A DNA stretch of 50,238 bases from Dimargaris cristalligena (lineage: Eukaryota; Kickxellomycota; Dimargaritomycetes; Dimargaritales; Dimargaritaceae): NCBI GenBank assembly GCA_027576995.1, contig JANBQC010000157.1:1-50238 (forward strand). The letters are read 5' to 3'. The translations under genes were made by a program, and so were the position numbers. The notes under the pieces are model-generated. The model ran no database searches and was not told where the DNA came from. It saw only the letters and a list, made by a program, of their open reading frames with translations. Of the stretch, positions 1 through 9,980 are shown piece by piece. The first letter of the stretch is position 1. Each line of letters opens with the position of its first letter.

Positions 1-1
1 G

Positions 2-121
2 TTGGACGCCATCCATGCCTGTGTGCTGGATCCGAACGCGGGCGAGGCACCGACTACCACGACCCCTGGCGAACCAACGCCCTCTGGCCCGCCCAAGTGC
101 AGACGTCGTCGTCTCCAATAA
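2..121 (+). CDS. 3' end of an unidentified protein-coding gene, cut by the window edge
   Basis: An open frame enters from the left edge and ends at TAA (119-121). It encodes about 39 residues that are rich in Thr and Pro and finish with a basic run (KCRRRRLQ). Codon choice is GC-rich at third positions, like the conserved genes in this window and unlike the AT-rich sequence that follows. The stop codon overlaps an AATAAA that could act in 3' end formation. I cannot name the product from this tail. The basic C-terminus could be a nuclear localisation signal, but that is inference. Confidence 0.55.
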   Translation: MDAIHACVLDPNAGEAPTTTTPGEPTPSGPPKCRRRRLQ

Positions 122-2088
122 AAGGGCGAGGAAACGTCATCATCCCCCCGCCTGCATCGGCGTGCATTCTAGTTTTATTATTACCCTCCCACAGTCTGCA
201 GGACAATGCAGCCTTAAATCTTCTTTAACGACTCTTATGACTTCAACCCAATAAATTTTTGTAGGAATGTGCAGTTTCGTTTGGCCAAATATTGGGGTGA
301 TCCCATGCCCACCAAACCAAAGCCCCCTAGGCAAGCAGGCATGGAATGAAGGGTGATTGGATTAACCAGGTAGCTTACAGTGAGCCCAGAGCTCTAGTCG
401 GGTAATCCAAATGGATAGAAGAGAATGAGGAGGTTTGTGTGATGATAAAAAAAATAGCAGCTTGAGAAAGTACTAATTGGAAGGGGTTTAAATTGTTTGA
501 ATTAGAGGAGGTTGTAGTATCGGGCAGTCGATGATAAGGAGCCATATCCCTGAAGATTAGTGGATTGCAACTGCCCCTGCATGTAAGAAACGTGCGATAC
601 GCACACCAACTAGTGAGAATATCAAATGCCCAGTATTACTATTATTGTTATTATTATTTCTTGAAATTGGCCGGGGGAATGGGATACTGGGAACAGTCTA
701 CTCCGTCCAAACCGTGTTTAGCGAGGTGTCGGGCAGACGGGGGGAGGAGAATTTACAGACACTGGGGGAATGCTGGCCCGCGGAGGTGCAATTGGTATGG
801 CTCATAATATAGAGGAGGGGGGTGCCCCTGGTCCAGGATTGACACTATTAACGCCAGTCGGGACAAGATTCCTTAGTATGTTTATGAAGCCAGTAGCAGC
901 AGCGAAGGAGGCTAATCTCGCGCGGAGCATGACGTGTGATGGGGGGTAAATGGGACTAGGGTTAGTGAGGGTAGTAGACACATTCCGGTATCAGGAGCAA
1001 TGGCTCACGCCCCTGTGCTCTCCTAAGTAATTGCGGTTATGGTCGAACCCGCCCGCCTCTCTCTCCTTCGACCTGAGCGGAGTCGTCCACAGTTAGCCAC
1101 TGAGGAGTGACAGTTGTCTTATCGGAGAGGACATACATGGGCTGGATTGCCCCCCATTGGGTTTTTTGCCACTCGTGATCAGTTCGGAGAGGAAGGCCAG
1201 GGCCCCGTACAGATGCCCCGAAGACCAACAAGTACTGGGCACTCTTTCTTTCCCGTTCAAAGCAAGCGGGCTTCTTCTTCAAAGCCCTGATTATTTGACC
1301 TCTCTGCTACTGTTCTTAGTATATCTCTCTATACATGCATGCATATAGCCCACTGCTGACCCTTTTATATGCCTTACCTTTCCTTTAGCCCTTGCCCCAA
1401 GCACAGCCTCTTTCCTTCCCGTGTCATTCATTTTCCAACTACTTCATTCTTTTAACTTCAATCCTCCTTAGAAGCCCACGCCATTCCTGCCGTGTTTTTA
1501 TAGACCTCGTCCAACCATTCCCTCTCTCGGCTATTGTACATCCCCGCTTTTTGTTTACTTCCCACTGCCCACTGTGCCTCTTCTAGTTGGCTGTAAAATA
1601 GCATCTGGGTTATTTAGGAAGAAGGCCCCATCCTCTCCCAGCTAGCCCGCTTTTCTCCGTATTACCACCCGCAAACCACTGGCTTATTTCAACACACTGA
1701 TAGCACCTGTGCCCATCTTCGCCACCTAGCCCACCCGACGCTCTAGCTACGCCCGCTACTGTTTCAGTCCCCCCCGTACCACCTATACCACCCGTGCCCT
1801 TTTACCCAGCCGACTCCCTCCCACTTTGCCCTATATTCTGATCCAGTCTAGCTTGGGTCTATTCATAACAGCCCTCTGCTTCCTTCTTACACAACGGCCC
1901 TTCCTTTTTATTCGCCAGTCCCTCCTAAATCCTACCTTATTATCTAGATTTCCAAAGATCCCCCCTCCGACTCAACTGCTTATTTAACCACCCTCTATTT
2001 TCCGGTGGGCCTTTCTAGTCGCTGCACATCCCCATCTAGCTTATACCCTGGGCGCCCACATCTCACAGTGGCATTAACCATACCAACC
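122..2088. other. Intergenic region and C/T-rich leader of the BEM1 gene
   Basis: I see no convincing gene in this stretch. The first 1.3 kb is mixed composition with only short open frames. From about 1370 to 2080 the plus strand is strongly pyrimidine-rich, with many CCTT and CTCT runs, which is a common promoter and leader layout in filamentous fungi. An ACAG at about 2064-2067 could be a splice acceptor of a leader intron, but this is not established. Confidence 0.5.
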
Positions 2089-4137
2089 ATGTCGAAGGCC
2101 CTTAAGCCACTGAATACCCTGCGCAAGTCGTTGCCCAACTCCAGCAAGGGTGGGACTTCAGTGCAGGGCACCTTCCACCTCCAGCCCAAGTCCCCGGAGA
2201 TTATGAACCCCCCCAAGAAAGTCATCAAGGCCCTCTACGACTACACCGCTGAGAGCCCCGAGGAACTCTCTTTTATCAAGGGCGACTTTTTCATGGTCGT
2301 CGCCAATGAAAATGACGAATTCTGGTACCTGGCCTCCAACCCCAACACCGGGGCCCGCGGCCTTGTTCCCGTCAGCTATTTCCAAATCGTCAGCAAGCGC
2401 CGGGAAAGTAGCCCTGCCCCCGCCTGCTTGTCCCAGATCGCCTCAGTCCAGGGCCAGATGGCCCACATGGTCCACCCGGTCCCTCAAAACCCCGCTCTAG
2501 CCAACCTGAATCCCCCTCATTCGCGCACTAGTTCACCCCTGGGTGTGGCGCCCGGCGGAACTGTTCCTACGGCTCGTCGCAACTCCCGGGCCCGTCCCCA
2601 ACAGCCCCAGATTTATGGCACCGTCCTCTACGACTTTGATGCCGAGCGCCCCGATGAATTAGCCGCCAAGACTGGCGACCATGTTATCATCATTGCCCAA
2701 TCTAACGAAGACTGGTTTGTTGCTAAACCCATCAACCGAATTGGTGGACCGGGTCTACTGCCAGTGTCCTTTATCCAGGTGCGTGACCTGAAGACCGGCC
2801 AACCAGTTACCAATCTGCACGAAATGTTGCGTGCCAATAATATCAAACTCCCCGGGGTGGCGGAGTGGAAGCGTGAAACCATGGAGCAGGACCGACAGCA
2901 CATCCCCCTGGGTGTGGTAGCCAACTCTGGCCCTGCCCAGTCCTACCCTGGAGCCCACCGGGCTTCGGCCGCCGGGCCCATCGCGGTTTCCGGACAGCGT
3001 GTATCGCGCGCGAGCGTGAGCAGCAGCGGGAGCCACGGAACCCCCGGACCGTATGCTCCCCGCCAATCGAGCCTGGAATCCCAGGATCCATCCTATCGGG
3101 CCGCAGCTCCCCGAACCTCCATGGATACCAATGGAGAGGTTCCCACCATTTCCCCTGCCCACTGTTTTGTGGCAGAGGAGGTCGCGGGCATTTCGGTGGT
3201 GTCGTTCAAAAACAAAGGCGACCGCTTCTACTTCCAGATCCAAATGGCGTTCCAGGATGGCACACAGCGTATCCTTTTCCGCCTCTATGAGGAGTTCTAC
3301 CAGTTCCAAGTATATTTGTTGGAAGAGTTCCCGAAGGAGGCCGGTCGAATGGATGAGCCCCGTACGCTACCCTTCATGCCCGGCCCCCTCTCCTTTGTCA
3401 ACGAAACTATTACGGCCCAACGTCGAGTCCAGTTGGATGAATACCTGCGTAGTCTATTCCAACAGCCTAGCTATATCATCAACAGTGCCCCCTTCCAGAA
3501 CTTCTTGGCACCTCGCGGGGAAGACATTGAAATCGCCGCCCCATCGACGGTCCCTAGTCTCCACCCTTCCTCCGTGGGTTCCGGTTCCCCCTCCCGTGAA
3601 GAGCGGTACCGCTCGGGTAGCTCATCTATTTCGGGTACCCATACGTTGGCTGACGATAAGCGTGTGAGCTCACCCAGTGGACCACGCGGCTCGCGATCCT
3701 TCCCTCGGTCGCGCTCCGGCTCGGAGACTACTGCCACCCAGCACTATTCGGACGCCTCTCTGCCTGGGCCCCCGCCCCTCGCTACATCACCTTCCGATCC
3801 CAGCAGTGGAGCCGAGCTGGCACTGCCCCAGCTTCCCCCTTCCAGCGATGTGGCCGCGGCTGCCGTGAACGCAGCGATTGTGGGGGCCACTTCGGCTTCC
3901 ATCAAAGTCAAGGTGATGTATAATGCTGACTTGGTGGCCATCCGGATTACTTTACCCATGACCCTCACCATCCTCCAGGAGCGTATTGGCGACCGTCTCA
4001 ATATCCACGTTGGCAGCCTGGCTTACCGGGATGCCGATGGCGAATTCATCACTATCCATTCAGAGGAGGACCTCCAGGATGTTTTGGCTGACGAAAGTAA
4101 TCGTACCCGGCTGGTGGTTCGCGTCACGTCCCTGTAA
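2089..4137 (+). CDS. BEM1: BEM1/Scd2-type polarity scaffold protein (SH3-SH3-PX-PB1)
   Basis: The single-exon CDS encodes 682 residues. Domains in order are SH3 (about 42-101, with ALYDYTA and the GLVPVSYF end), a second SH3 (about 174-234, VLYDFDAERPDEL), PX (about 362-477), and a C-terminal PB1 (about 605-682) with the acidic DADGEF and SEEDL motifs. This order is specific to the Bem1/Scd2 family, which links the Cdc42 exchange factor, PAK kinases and membrane phosphoinositides at sites of polarised growth. The linkers are Ser/Pro-rich. I chose the ATG at 2089 because ACCAACCATG is a good start context and the conserved part begins soon after. The same frame is open upstream to 2005, but those 28 residues look like leader sequence. 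Length fits the family, which is roughly 500-700 residues. Confidence 0.95.
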   Translation: MSKALKPLNTLRKSLPNSSKGGTSVQGTFHLQPKSPEIMNPPKKVIKALYDYTAESPEELSFIKGDFFMVVANENDEFWYLASNPNTGARGLVPVSYFQIVSKRRESSPAPACLSQIASVQGQMAHMVHPVPQNPALANLNPPHSRTSSPLGVAPGGTVPTARRNSRARPQQPQIYGTVLYDFDAERPDELAAKTGDHVIIIAQSNEDWFVAKPINRIGGPGLLPVSFIQVRDLKTGQPVTNLHEMLRANNIKLPGVAEWKRETMEQDRQHIPLGVVANSGPAQSYPGAHRASAAGPIAVSGQRVSRASVSSSGSHGTPGPYAPRQSSLESQDPSYRAAAPRTSMDTNGEVPTISPAHCFVAEEVAGISVVSFKNKGDRFYFQIQMAFQDGTQRILFRLYEEFYQFQVYLLEEFPKEAGRMDEPRTLPFMPGPLSFVNETITAQRRVQLDEYLRSLFQQPSYIINSAPFQNFLAPRGEDIEIAAPSTVPSLHPSSVGSGSPSREERYRSGSSSISGTHTLADDKRVSSPSGPRGSRSFPRSRSGSETTATQHYSDASLPGPPPLATSPSDPSSGAELALPQLPPSSDVAAAAVNAAIVGATSASIKVKVMYNADLVAIRITLPMTLTILQERIGDRLNIHVGSLAYRDADGEFITIHSEEDLQDVLADESNRTRLVVRVTSL

Positions 4138-5593
4138 TTTTAGATCTCTATGCACGTTCCGCTGACCATTGGTCCCTCTTAATCCCCCCTGCACTTTCGC
4201 TGAACTTGGTTGCGTGGGACAACCCCACAACCACATACGCCTGTGTCGAAACTCCTACATTAAAATTGGATAGCTGAATTGGGTAGCGCCCGCTTACTCA
4301 TCTGCGCCGGTGCTCCCGGATTGGCCAACCCGACACCACTGTCCCAACCGGGAGTGCTGTAGACTGTCCCGATCCCCCTCCACTGCTCCCAAACTCTTCA
4401 ATTTCGTTATTTATATTACAAACCGCAGCTTAATTCAATATACCTTTACCGATGCCTCTAATGGCAGTATCATTCCGAAATACTCGTATGTACTTCTGCT
4501 AGTAGAGTGGCCATATATTTTCGCCTTTTTATACATTTATATATATATTGATATTTTTATATCCTCCCATTCCCATATATCCATTTATATATACATATCC
4601 ATCTATACTTTATACCATCGGTGTTTCTGATTTACAATATCTTCCCCACCTTCTCTCTCTATCTCTCTCTCTCTCTCTCTGTCGGTCTATAGTAGACATT
4701 GGGTCGATTAAGCTGGGGGTTATCTCTTCCATTTGCCCCCTTCTTTTCGCCATGCCATTTCTTCCCCTATTGGCATTTGGGGCCCATTCGGTCAAAAAGT
4801 CGTCTCGCGTTTTACCGCCCCTCCTAAATGTATCCCAACTAATGGGTGTCAGGGCGCTGGGAAGATATGATGTATCTACATATTGTTTTGCGCCCTGGTG
4901 TATATGCCGGTATACCACCTGTCATTAGGTTTCCACTATGATCGGGGTTCGGTTGAGGGGCGGTGTTCATCTTATCATTTTTTTTATTCATTTACTTATT
5001 ATGTCTTTTCTAATTTCAGTTTCGTTGATAGTTGCGATCAAGCTATTTAGTAACTGCGTTATTACCTCGTTTAAAACACTGATTCTATGGCTTGTGCATA
5101 TTTTTAGTAATAATACTTTTTATTCACACCCATTATTTTGTGGTATTCCATTGTTGCCATCGAGTGCTATGGTGTCAGAGTAATTTAAGTATAGGTATCT
5201 TATACTTAATCGTAAACATTAGTAATTTCATCTTGAACACCTGGTCTTAAATGGTTGGACAATCAACGATTATAACCCTCGTTGAAATCCTTGGTGTATA
5301 ATCAATTATACTGGCCTATGCTGGCCCATCATGTTAGTGGCTCGCTTGTCGACTCTACTTAACTAACCCCTATAGGCAACAGTCCATGAAGACTCAGCTA
5401 CTTTTTAAAAGTCCTCCTGGCAAGTAAACCTGGCAGAAAGGGGGTGGTGCACCAGAGCCAGAAGGGCCCATTTAGCTCTGCTCCCCCATTCCCTGTACCC
5501 CAATTTTCCCAAGCCTTTCAACCTTTTGATCCCATAGGGTTATTTTATACTATTGTGTTTTTTTATCTTTCCGGAACCAACTTGCATTTCAGC
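4138..5593. other. AT-rich intergenic region
   Basis: No supported gene. It contains a short ATATAT-rich stretch (4535-4600), a CT dinucleotide run (4652-4681) and several short open frames whose composition is not coding-like. The last 200 bases are the likely promoter of the small gene at 5594. Confidence 0.45.
4652..4681. repeat. CT/TC dinucleotide microsatellite
   Basis: An almost pure CT run with one interrupting A, in the 3' flank of the BEM1 gene. It is a simple repeat with no evident function. Confidence 0.85.
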
Positions 5594-6255
5594 ATGTCTC
5601 TTCCGCTGCGCTCCACCATCCGCGGTTTCCTTGGGGGACTGGTTGGGGGTGGTACATTGACCTACGTCTTATACCAGACCATCTACCAAACGATCGACTC
5701 GGGTGGACGCCGGCTCGCTTATGGTCTGTTCCTATCCCGGCTCCAACTCCAATTGGGACTACCGGCCTCTCTACGCGATCAGGTAAACCCGCATTATATT
5801 TATATTATCTCGTTCAACGTTATATTTTAGGCGATGAAAAGGGGTTTCGGACCCGCGTCTATTCACAGGCAAACGAGGGTGGTAGAGGTGTCTTCTGGTG
5901 CGACGACTGATCTATAACCGAGTGGAATTCGATGGCGGCCTGTACCAAACGATTACGAATCCCGGAGGTGCACTCCCTTCCCCCTTAGTCAGCTATGCTT
6001 CACAGCCCGGTTTGCCGCCCCTTACTGACTAACAGCCGGGGCCCCGTATACGATTTTTCTTTGGTACCAATGTAGAGTCTGTTACGGAATATCGGATCAC
6101 AAAAAGAACATATATTAACCGGCCACTTAAGTAGAAATACACCCCCACTTTGGCGTCCGTCGGTCGATCGATGGCAAGCTCGCTGGAATCATCAGTTGGT
6201 ACATTGGGTGGACTCACTTCATGACTGGAATAGACGGAGGACAGCAAAGAAATAA
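5594..6255 (+). CDS. MIC12/AIM5-like MICOS subunit, three-exon model
   Basis: The proposed exons are 5594-5782, 5886-5941 and 6132-6255, which together keep one frame and give 122 residues. Exon 1 has a glycine-rich membrane segment near the N-terminus (GFLGGLVGGGTLTYVLY) and a following amphipathic stretch. The last exon encodes a tryptophan-rich helix (WRPSVDRW, RWNHQLVHWVDSLHDW). A short N-terminal membrane anchor followed by a C-terminal helix with spaced Trp around WN...VDW is the layout of fungal Mic12/Aim5, about 100-120 residues, in the mitochondrial inner membrane cristae-junction complex. Exon 1 and the last exon look solid. The middle exon and its donor (GTACCA) are weak, so the internal structure is tentative. 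If the middle exon is wrong the two ends may still be one gene. Confidence 0.5.
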
Positions 6256-6601
6256 TTAAACATAAAATTTTAATTCGCCAGCCATGTACATAGATCGGCA
6301 GCCCCTATATGTGGTGAATTGCAGACCATACCTCTTTTTTTTTTTGCCAGTGGCATGTTATTCGTGTCTAGGATGATCCGAGGTCCTACGCTGTTGGTGT
6401 CACGGGTTAGATGTATTACATATTCGATTCATGCTAGATAAAAAAATAAGCGGTCGATGTGCTTATATTATTGGTGGAGGCCGAATGTCAGACCCTGTAT
6501 ATTGCGATATTCGCTTAAGCGATATGGTATTCCGTCGGTGCCAATTGCGCCACTCGGGCCGTAACCCGCCTTCCCTTACACCGTACCCTGATAATAGCGT
6601 T

Positions 6602-6886
6602 CTATTCAATTAAGATACCTTTTTTTAGGGCACATTGGACCCAGTCAGGCCGAGTGTCTAGTAGTATCATTGAGTAAGGGATGGGTGAGCTATTTTGCCT
6701 CAATTCATGAACGATAAATAGATGAAGCACCAAGGGAGAAGGTTCAACTGTATTGATGATCAGGCGCTCATCAACGTGGTATACTGTGGAACTGGATGTA
6801 TGAATACCGATTTCCGGCCATTCAAGGTACAATCGGGGGTGATGGAAGGCGGCAAACTGGAGTCCAATGAAGACGGCAGAACCTAA
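6602..6886 (-). pseudogene. C-terminal fragment possibly of the secreted F-box-like family
   Basis: The minus strand is open for about 94 codons from an AG acceptor-like site at about 6886 to TAG at 6602-6604. The residues look protein-like (SAVFIGLQFAAFHHPRLYLE, then WPEIGIHTSSSTVYHVDE). By eye they can be aligned to the C-terminal part of the pseudogene at 47529-49218: both have G-S-x-x-F, an L-x-x-x-x-P-x...G-I motif, a Y-x-x-D block, and end near A-x-x-x-K-G. No upstream exon is visible before the LTR-like repeat that starts at 7046. It may be the end of the same dead gene whose middle lies at 9099-9641. The family assignment is tentative. Confidence 0.35.
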
Positions 6887-7045
6887 TCATATATATGTCC
6901 ACGAGAGAAGTTGGGATGGCTAAGGGGTGCTTAATGTAGAAGATACAAACAGATTCAGAAAATTAGAAATATGGGCCTTCATTTTTTAATGGTATGGGTG
7001 AGATAACCTAGAAAGGGAAACTAAAGGGCTAAAAATTAATAGTAT

Positions 7046-7629
7046 TGTTACCTAGGTTTACTACTCTTAGTCCATCAAGAGCCCTGGGGATAGGCTTCTA
7101 ATGGGAGGTGGGGCTTTAGACTCAGCTAAGCAGCTACTAGCATTAGGTATGGGGTACAATACTAACTAATAAAGGCCTAGGCAATTAATTATGCAAGGGA
7201 TCTGCAGTGGGTACACTTATGGGTTAGTATAAGGGGGTGAGTATATATAGAGTTTATTGGGGTAAACCAGGTAGGTAAGAATAAGCTTCCAAATCTAACT
7301 GGACCCAATGGGGCCTGGTTATATATACACAGGGACAACTCCAGAGGGAGGCCCTGGGGGAAGGGTACTACTAAGACTAATAATATGATGAATAAACCAG
7401 CCAGATGGCCATGAGGACCTAGAAGACTCTAATGGTAACCAGAAGAGTCTTTGGATCAGCAATTAAGTGATTAGTGCAAAGAGGTGGAGTCTAGAAGGGG
7501 AAGAGTTATATGATATAGGAGGATCCCATAGTACCGGGGGTGACCATGGGAAGGTCAATATGGCACTATAAGGTCTAATAGGGATAGATACTAAGGTGTC
7601 TGGATTAAGGAGTATTATATAGTCCAACA
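7046..7629. mobile_element. LTR-like repeat, copy A (solo LTR candidate)
   Basis: A 584-bp block matches a second block at 46039-46761 along its whole length. Similarity starts at TGTTACCTAGG and stops at CCAACA, giving the TG...CA ends typical of LTRs. It carries a TATATATAGAG box about 200 bases in. There is no internal coding region and no matching second LTR nearby, so it looks like a solo LTR. I find no 5-bp target duplication (AGTAT on the left, GAAAG on the right), so boundaries or age are uncertain. Confidence 0.6.
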
Positions 7630-8049
7630 GAAAGGAATTACTATTGGGTTACTCTAGACTTATTTTATTGGGGTACTGCTTAAAAATGTGAAATAGGAGA
7701 GGCTTAATTGGGCTACTTTACTATAGAACTTTTCAATTAAGAAGATATTTCTAATACATTTTAAGTACCTCACCCCACCCCCCTGAACATATTATTATCA
7801 GAGTAACCACAGATTCTCTTAGTTATAATCCAAGATAGACTAAAGATGAAGTTTATTTTAAGATAGATAGAAGTAAGAAAGAACCACAAGATGAGAATTA
7901 AGCTTATCATAGTGGTATTTATTGGGTGTAGTTTCGACCAATAGGATTACTCAAAATACCCAATACAGTAAATGGTACTCAGGGGGAGATGCAGTCCAAC
8001 AATTATTTACAGTCTTATACTGTTAAACTGTAAGTTGCCCTTATGAATA

Positions 8050-8187
8050 CGGGAGAAGTTCATCTAAGCTGTATAACAAAGAATCCATTAGATTCGGCCA
8101 ATATTACTAGTTAAAAATAAAATTCCCATATATTCTCCCATATACATATAATGTAAGCCCTTATATAGCTGGGCTGAATTTCACCCA
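8050..8187. mobile_element. TIR element (MITE), copy 1, 138 bp
   Basis: A 138-bp element flanked by TA on both sides. Its ends are imperfect inverted repeats of about 27 bp: the left end runs CGGGAGAAGTTCATCTAAGC and the right end, read in reverse complement, TGGGTGAAATTCAGCCCAGC. It matches the copies at 25224-25359 and 46419-46556. No transposase is encoded, so it is nonautonomous. TA target sites suggest a Tc1/mariner-type source. Confidence 0.75.
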
Positions 8188-8431
8188 TACTCATTACTGA
8201 TACTCAGTAATTCAGAAATAGGTAGCAATAAGTAAATCTGTTAACTGGCAAATGCTTATGAGGAAGTAGCCACCTTACCCAAAATCCTGGCTAGTTAGTA
8301 GCATGGCTATTATTTGAGAATGGCTAATGGACTAAGGCTTTAGACTGGAACTGCTGCTGTAGGCTTTTTATCACCAACATTTTTTCCTAGGCATGATAGT
8401 GCAACATACCTAAGATTGACCACTATAGACT

Positions 8432-8626
8432 TTAAGTTACAACTGTAGTACCACAGCCCGGGGATCCAGGAGGGTTTGGCGTGTCCCTGTTGGGTTGAAG
8501 GGCACCAGACCGGGAGGAGGAGGAGGAGGCCGGAAACAACCGTTCAAGTGGTGAGCAGGGACGGGATGGAGATGGCGGAGGAGATACCCCTGGGCTCCCA
8601 GTGAACGGATGCTCGGAATGGAACAT
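8432..8626 (-). other. GC-rich island, possible exon fragment
   Basis: A sharply bounded GC-rich block of about 190 bases sits in AT-rich sequence. The minus strand is open for 64 codons with a Ser/Pro-rich product and a run of five serines. The composition is like the coding genes here and unlike its surroundings. It has no recognisable domain and no connected exons. It could be a gene relic or a captured fragment. Confidence 0.25.
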
Positions 8627-9098
8627 GGTGTTATATTAATAAAATAACTTTAAAAAACTTTGGTAAATTGTTTCGTTTTTAAAGGAATGAATATATTTCG
8701 AATTCGGGGACCATGGCTACTTTATATTCGCTCTTCGACGGCCTTGTTAAAGTGATAAGATTAATAGTATTTAGTTTAATAGATAAGTTTTTTACAAAAG
8801 AATATTTATTTAGAAATAAGTGCGGTATAATCAGTAATATATGACTAGTTCGTTTTCTCAGCGGATTGCTCCTCGAACTAGGGAGTAAAATAGGCGGGTT
8901 TTTATACCCGAATTGCAAGACTAAGATATAATAATTGTAACAGGCGCTGAATGGTCATTGACAATGATTTCTCCCGTTTCGACCATTCTTCTTCAACACC
9001 TTATGATCTCATAGCTTAGAAAATACCGTCTTCTCTCATGGTTTCAGAGATAGTGGCTAGCTCTAGGCTGTGAGTTCAGTGTTAGTGCTCGTTTCGGT

Positions 9099-9641
9099 TT
9101 AAATGGGATATATATAGTAATGATCTGGGTTTTGGTAGACCCGATAAAGGAATTGATAGGAATAAGCTTTCCTTAAACCTGCACTATGCAGCAGTACACA
9201 ACCATCAATGATTATTTGGGGTTCCAGACAGGCTTTGTATATATTGGGAAGATCCAACACCACTGTATACGATTTGTGAATATTATATACAATTGGTATT
9301 TCTGATGAGATACCTATTTTAACAAGGAATAGCAGTCGCATCAAATGGATCCCCCGCTTTGTAGCCCAACTTAACCCTGGCCATATAGTGTAGATTTACG
9401 CAGGGCCTCAACTGGAATTGACGGGTGTAGGTTCGTCAATGCTTAGATTATCTTCCCTATAGAAAGTAGCCAATATGCCACTCAAGTAGCGTAGTTGTTG
9501 GGGCCTGGACTGTTTCAGACATCAATGTCGAGCCGCTTTGCTTATATTGTACCCTCTAGTTCGAGCCACCAAGGTGTTCTTTACCATCAACAACATTAGC
9601 CGGTCTTCGGCATCGAACATACCGTCCACTGGATGATATGA
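9099..9641 (-). pseudogene. Decayed middle part of a secreted F-box-like family gene
   Basis: One minus-strand frame runs about 180 codons from 9641 to TAA at 9099, broken by three stops: TGA at 9522-9524, TGA at 9408-9410 and TAA at 9396-9398. Each stop could come from CGA or CAA by C-to-T. Between stops the sequence is protein-like (MFDAEDRLMLLMVKNTLVAR, SRPQQLRYLSGILATFYRED, VVLDLPNIYKACLEPQ). It aligns by eye to the pseudogene at 47529-49218 in order: the Q-L-R block, a G-S-x-E-x-x-P-I/M block, then L-D-x-F/Y-x-x-A-L/C-L. It lies upstream, in the same orientation, of the fragment at 6602-6886, with an LTR-like repeat and a MITE in between. The two may be one dead gene. No F-box-like or signal peptide part was found here. 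Confidence 0.45.
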
Positions 9642-9980
9642 CTAATAGTGAAGGGCTGTTTTTCGGGAATACCACAATACCAACCTGGTGACTACACACA
9701 GCCTTAAACTGGCTTAGTATTTTTTTATACATTAAACAGTAATTTTACTTACCTTTCCCACTGACATTCTTATTACCCTACTTCACCGGCAATTTTGCAT
9801 TATTTTCAGCGACTGTACCATATTGATTGAATTGATTCCCTATTTATTTTTTTTGAAACCTAATATTCCTTTTGAATACTAAACATCTACTAACTTACTT
9901 AATTCATCGCTCCCTCCTCCTTAACCAATCTTGTCCTGGCAACTGTCGTCGGCTCATTATCTCTCTTTTTTTCGCCTACC
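9642..9980. promoter_or_regulatory. Upstream region of the Myb/SANT-like gene
   Basis: A gene-free 339-bp stretch between the decayed minus-strand gene and the ATG at 9981. The last 100 bases are C/T-rich on the plus strand (CTCCCTCCTCCTTAACC, then CTCTCTTTTTTTCGCC), like the leaders of BEM1 and TVP18. No specific site can be named. Confidence 0.4.

Noticed and set aside
15..254. 79-codon plus-strand frame at the left edge
   Set aside because: It overlaps in another frame the GC-rich coding tail that ends at 121 and then runs into AT-rich sequence. The tail in the other frame is the better reading.
1037..1282. 81-codon minus-strand frame with a hydrophilic product
   Set aside because: No domain, no matching exon, and codon use not distinct from the flanking intergenic sequence.
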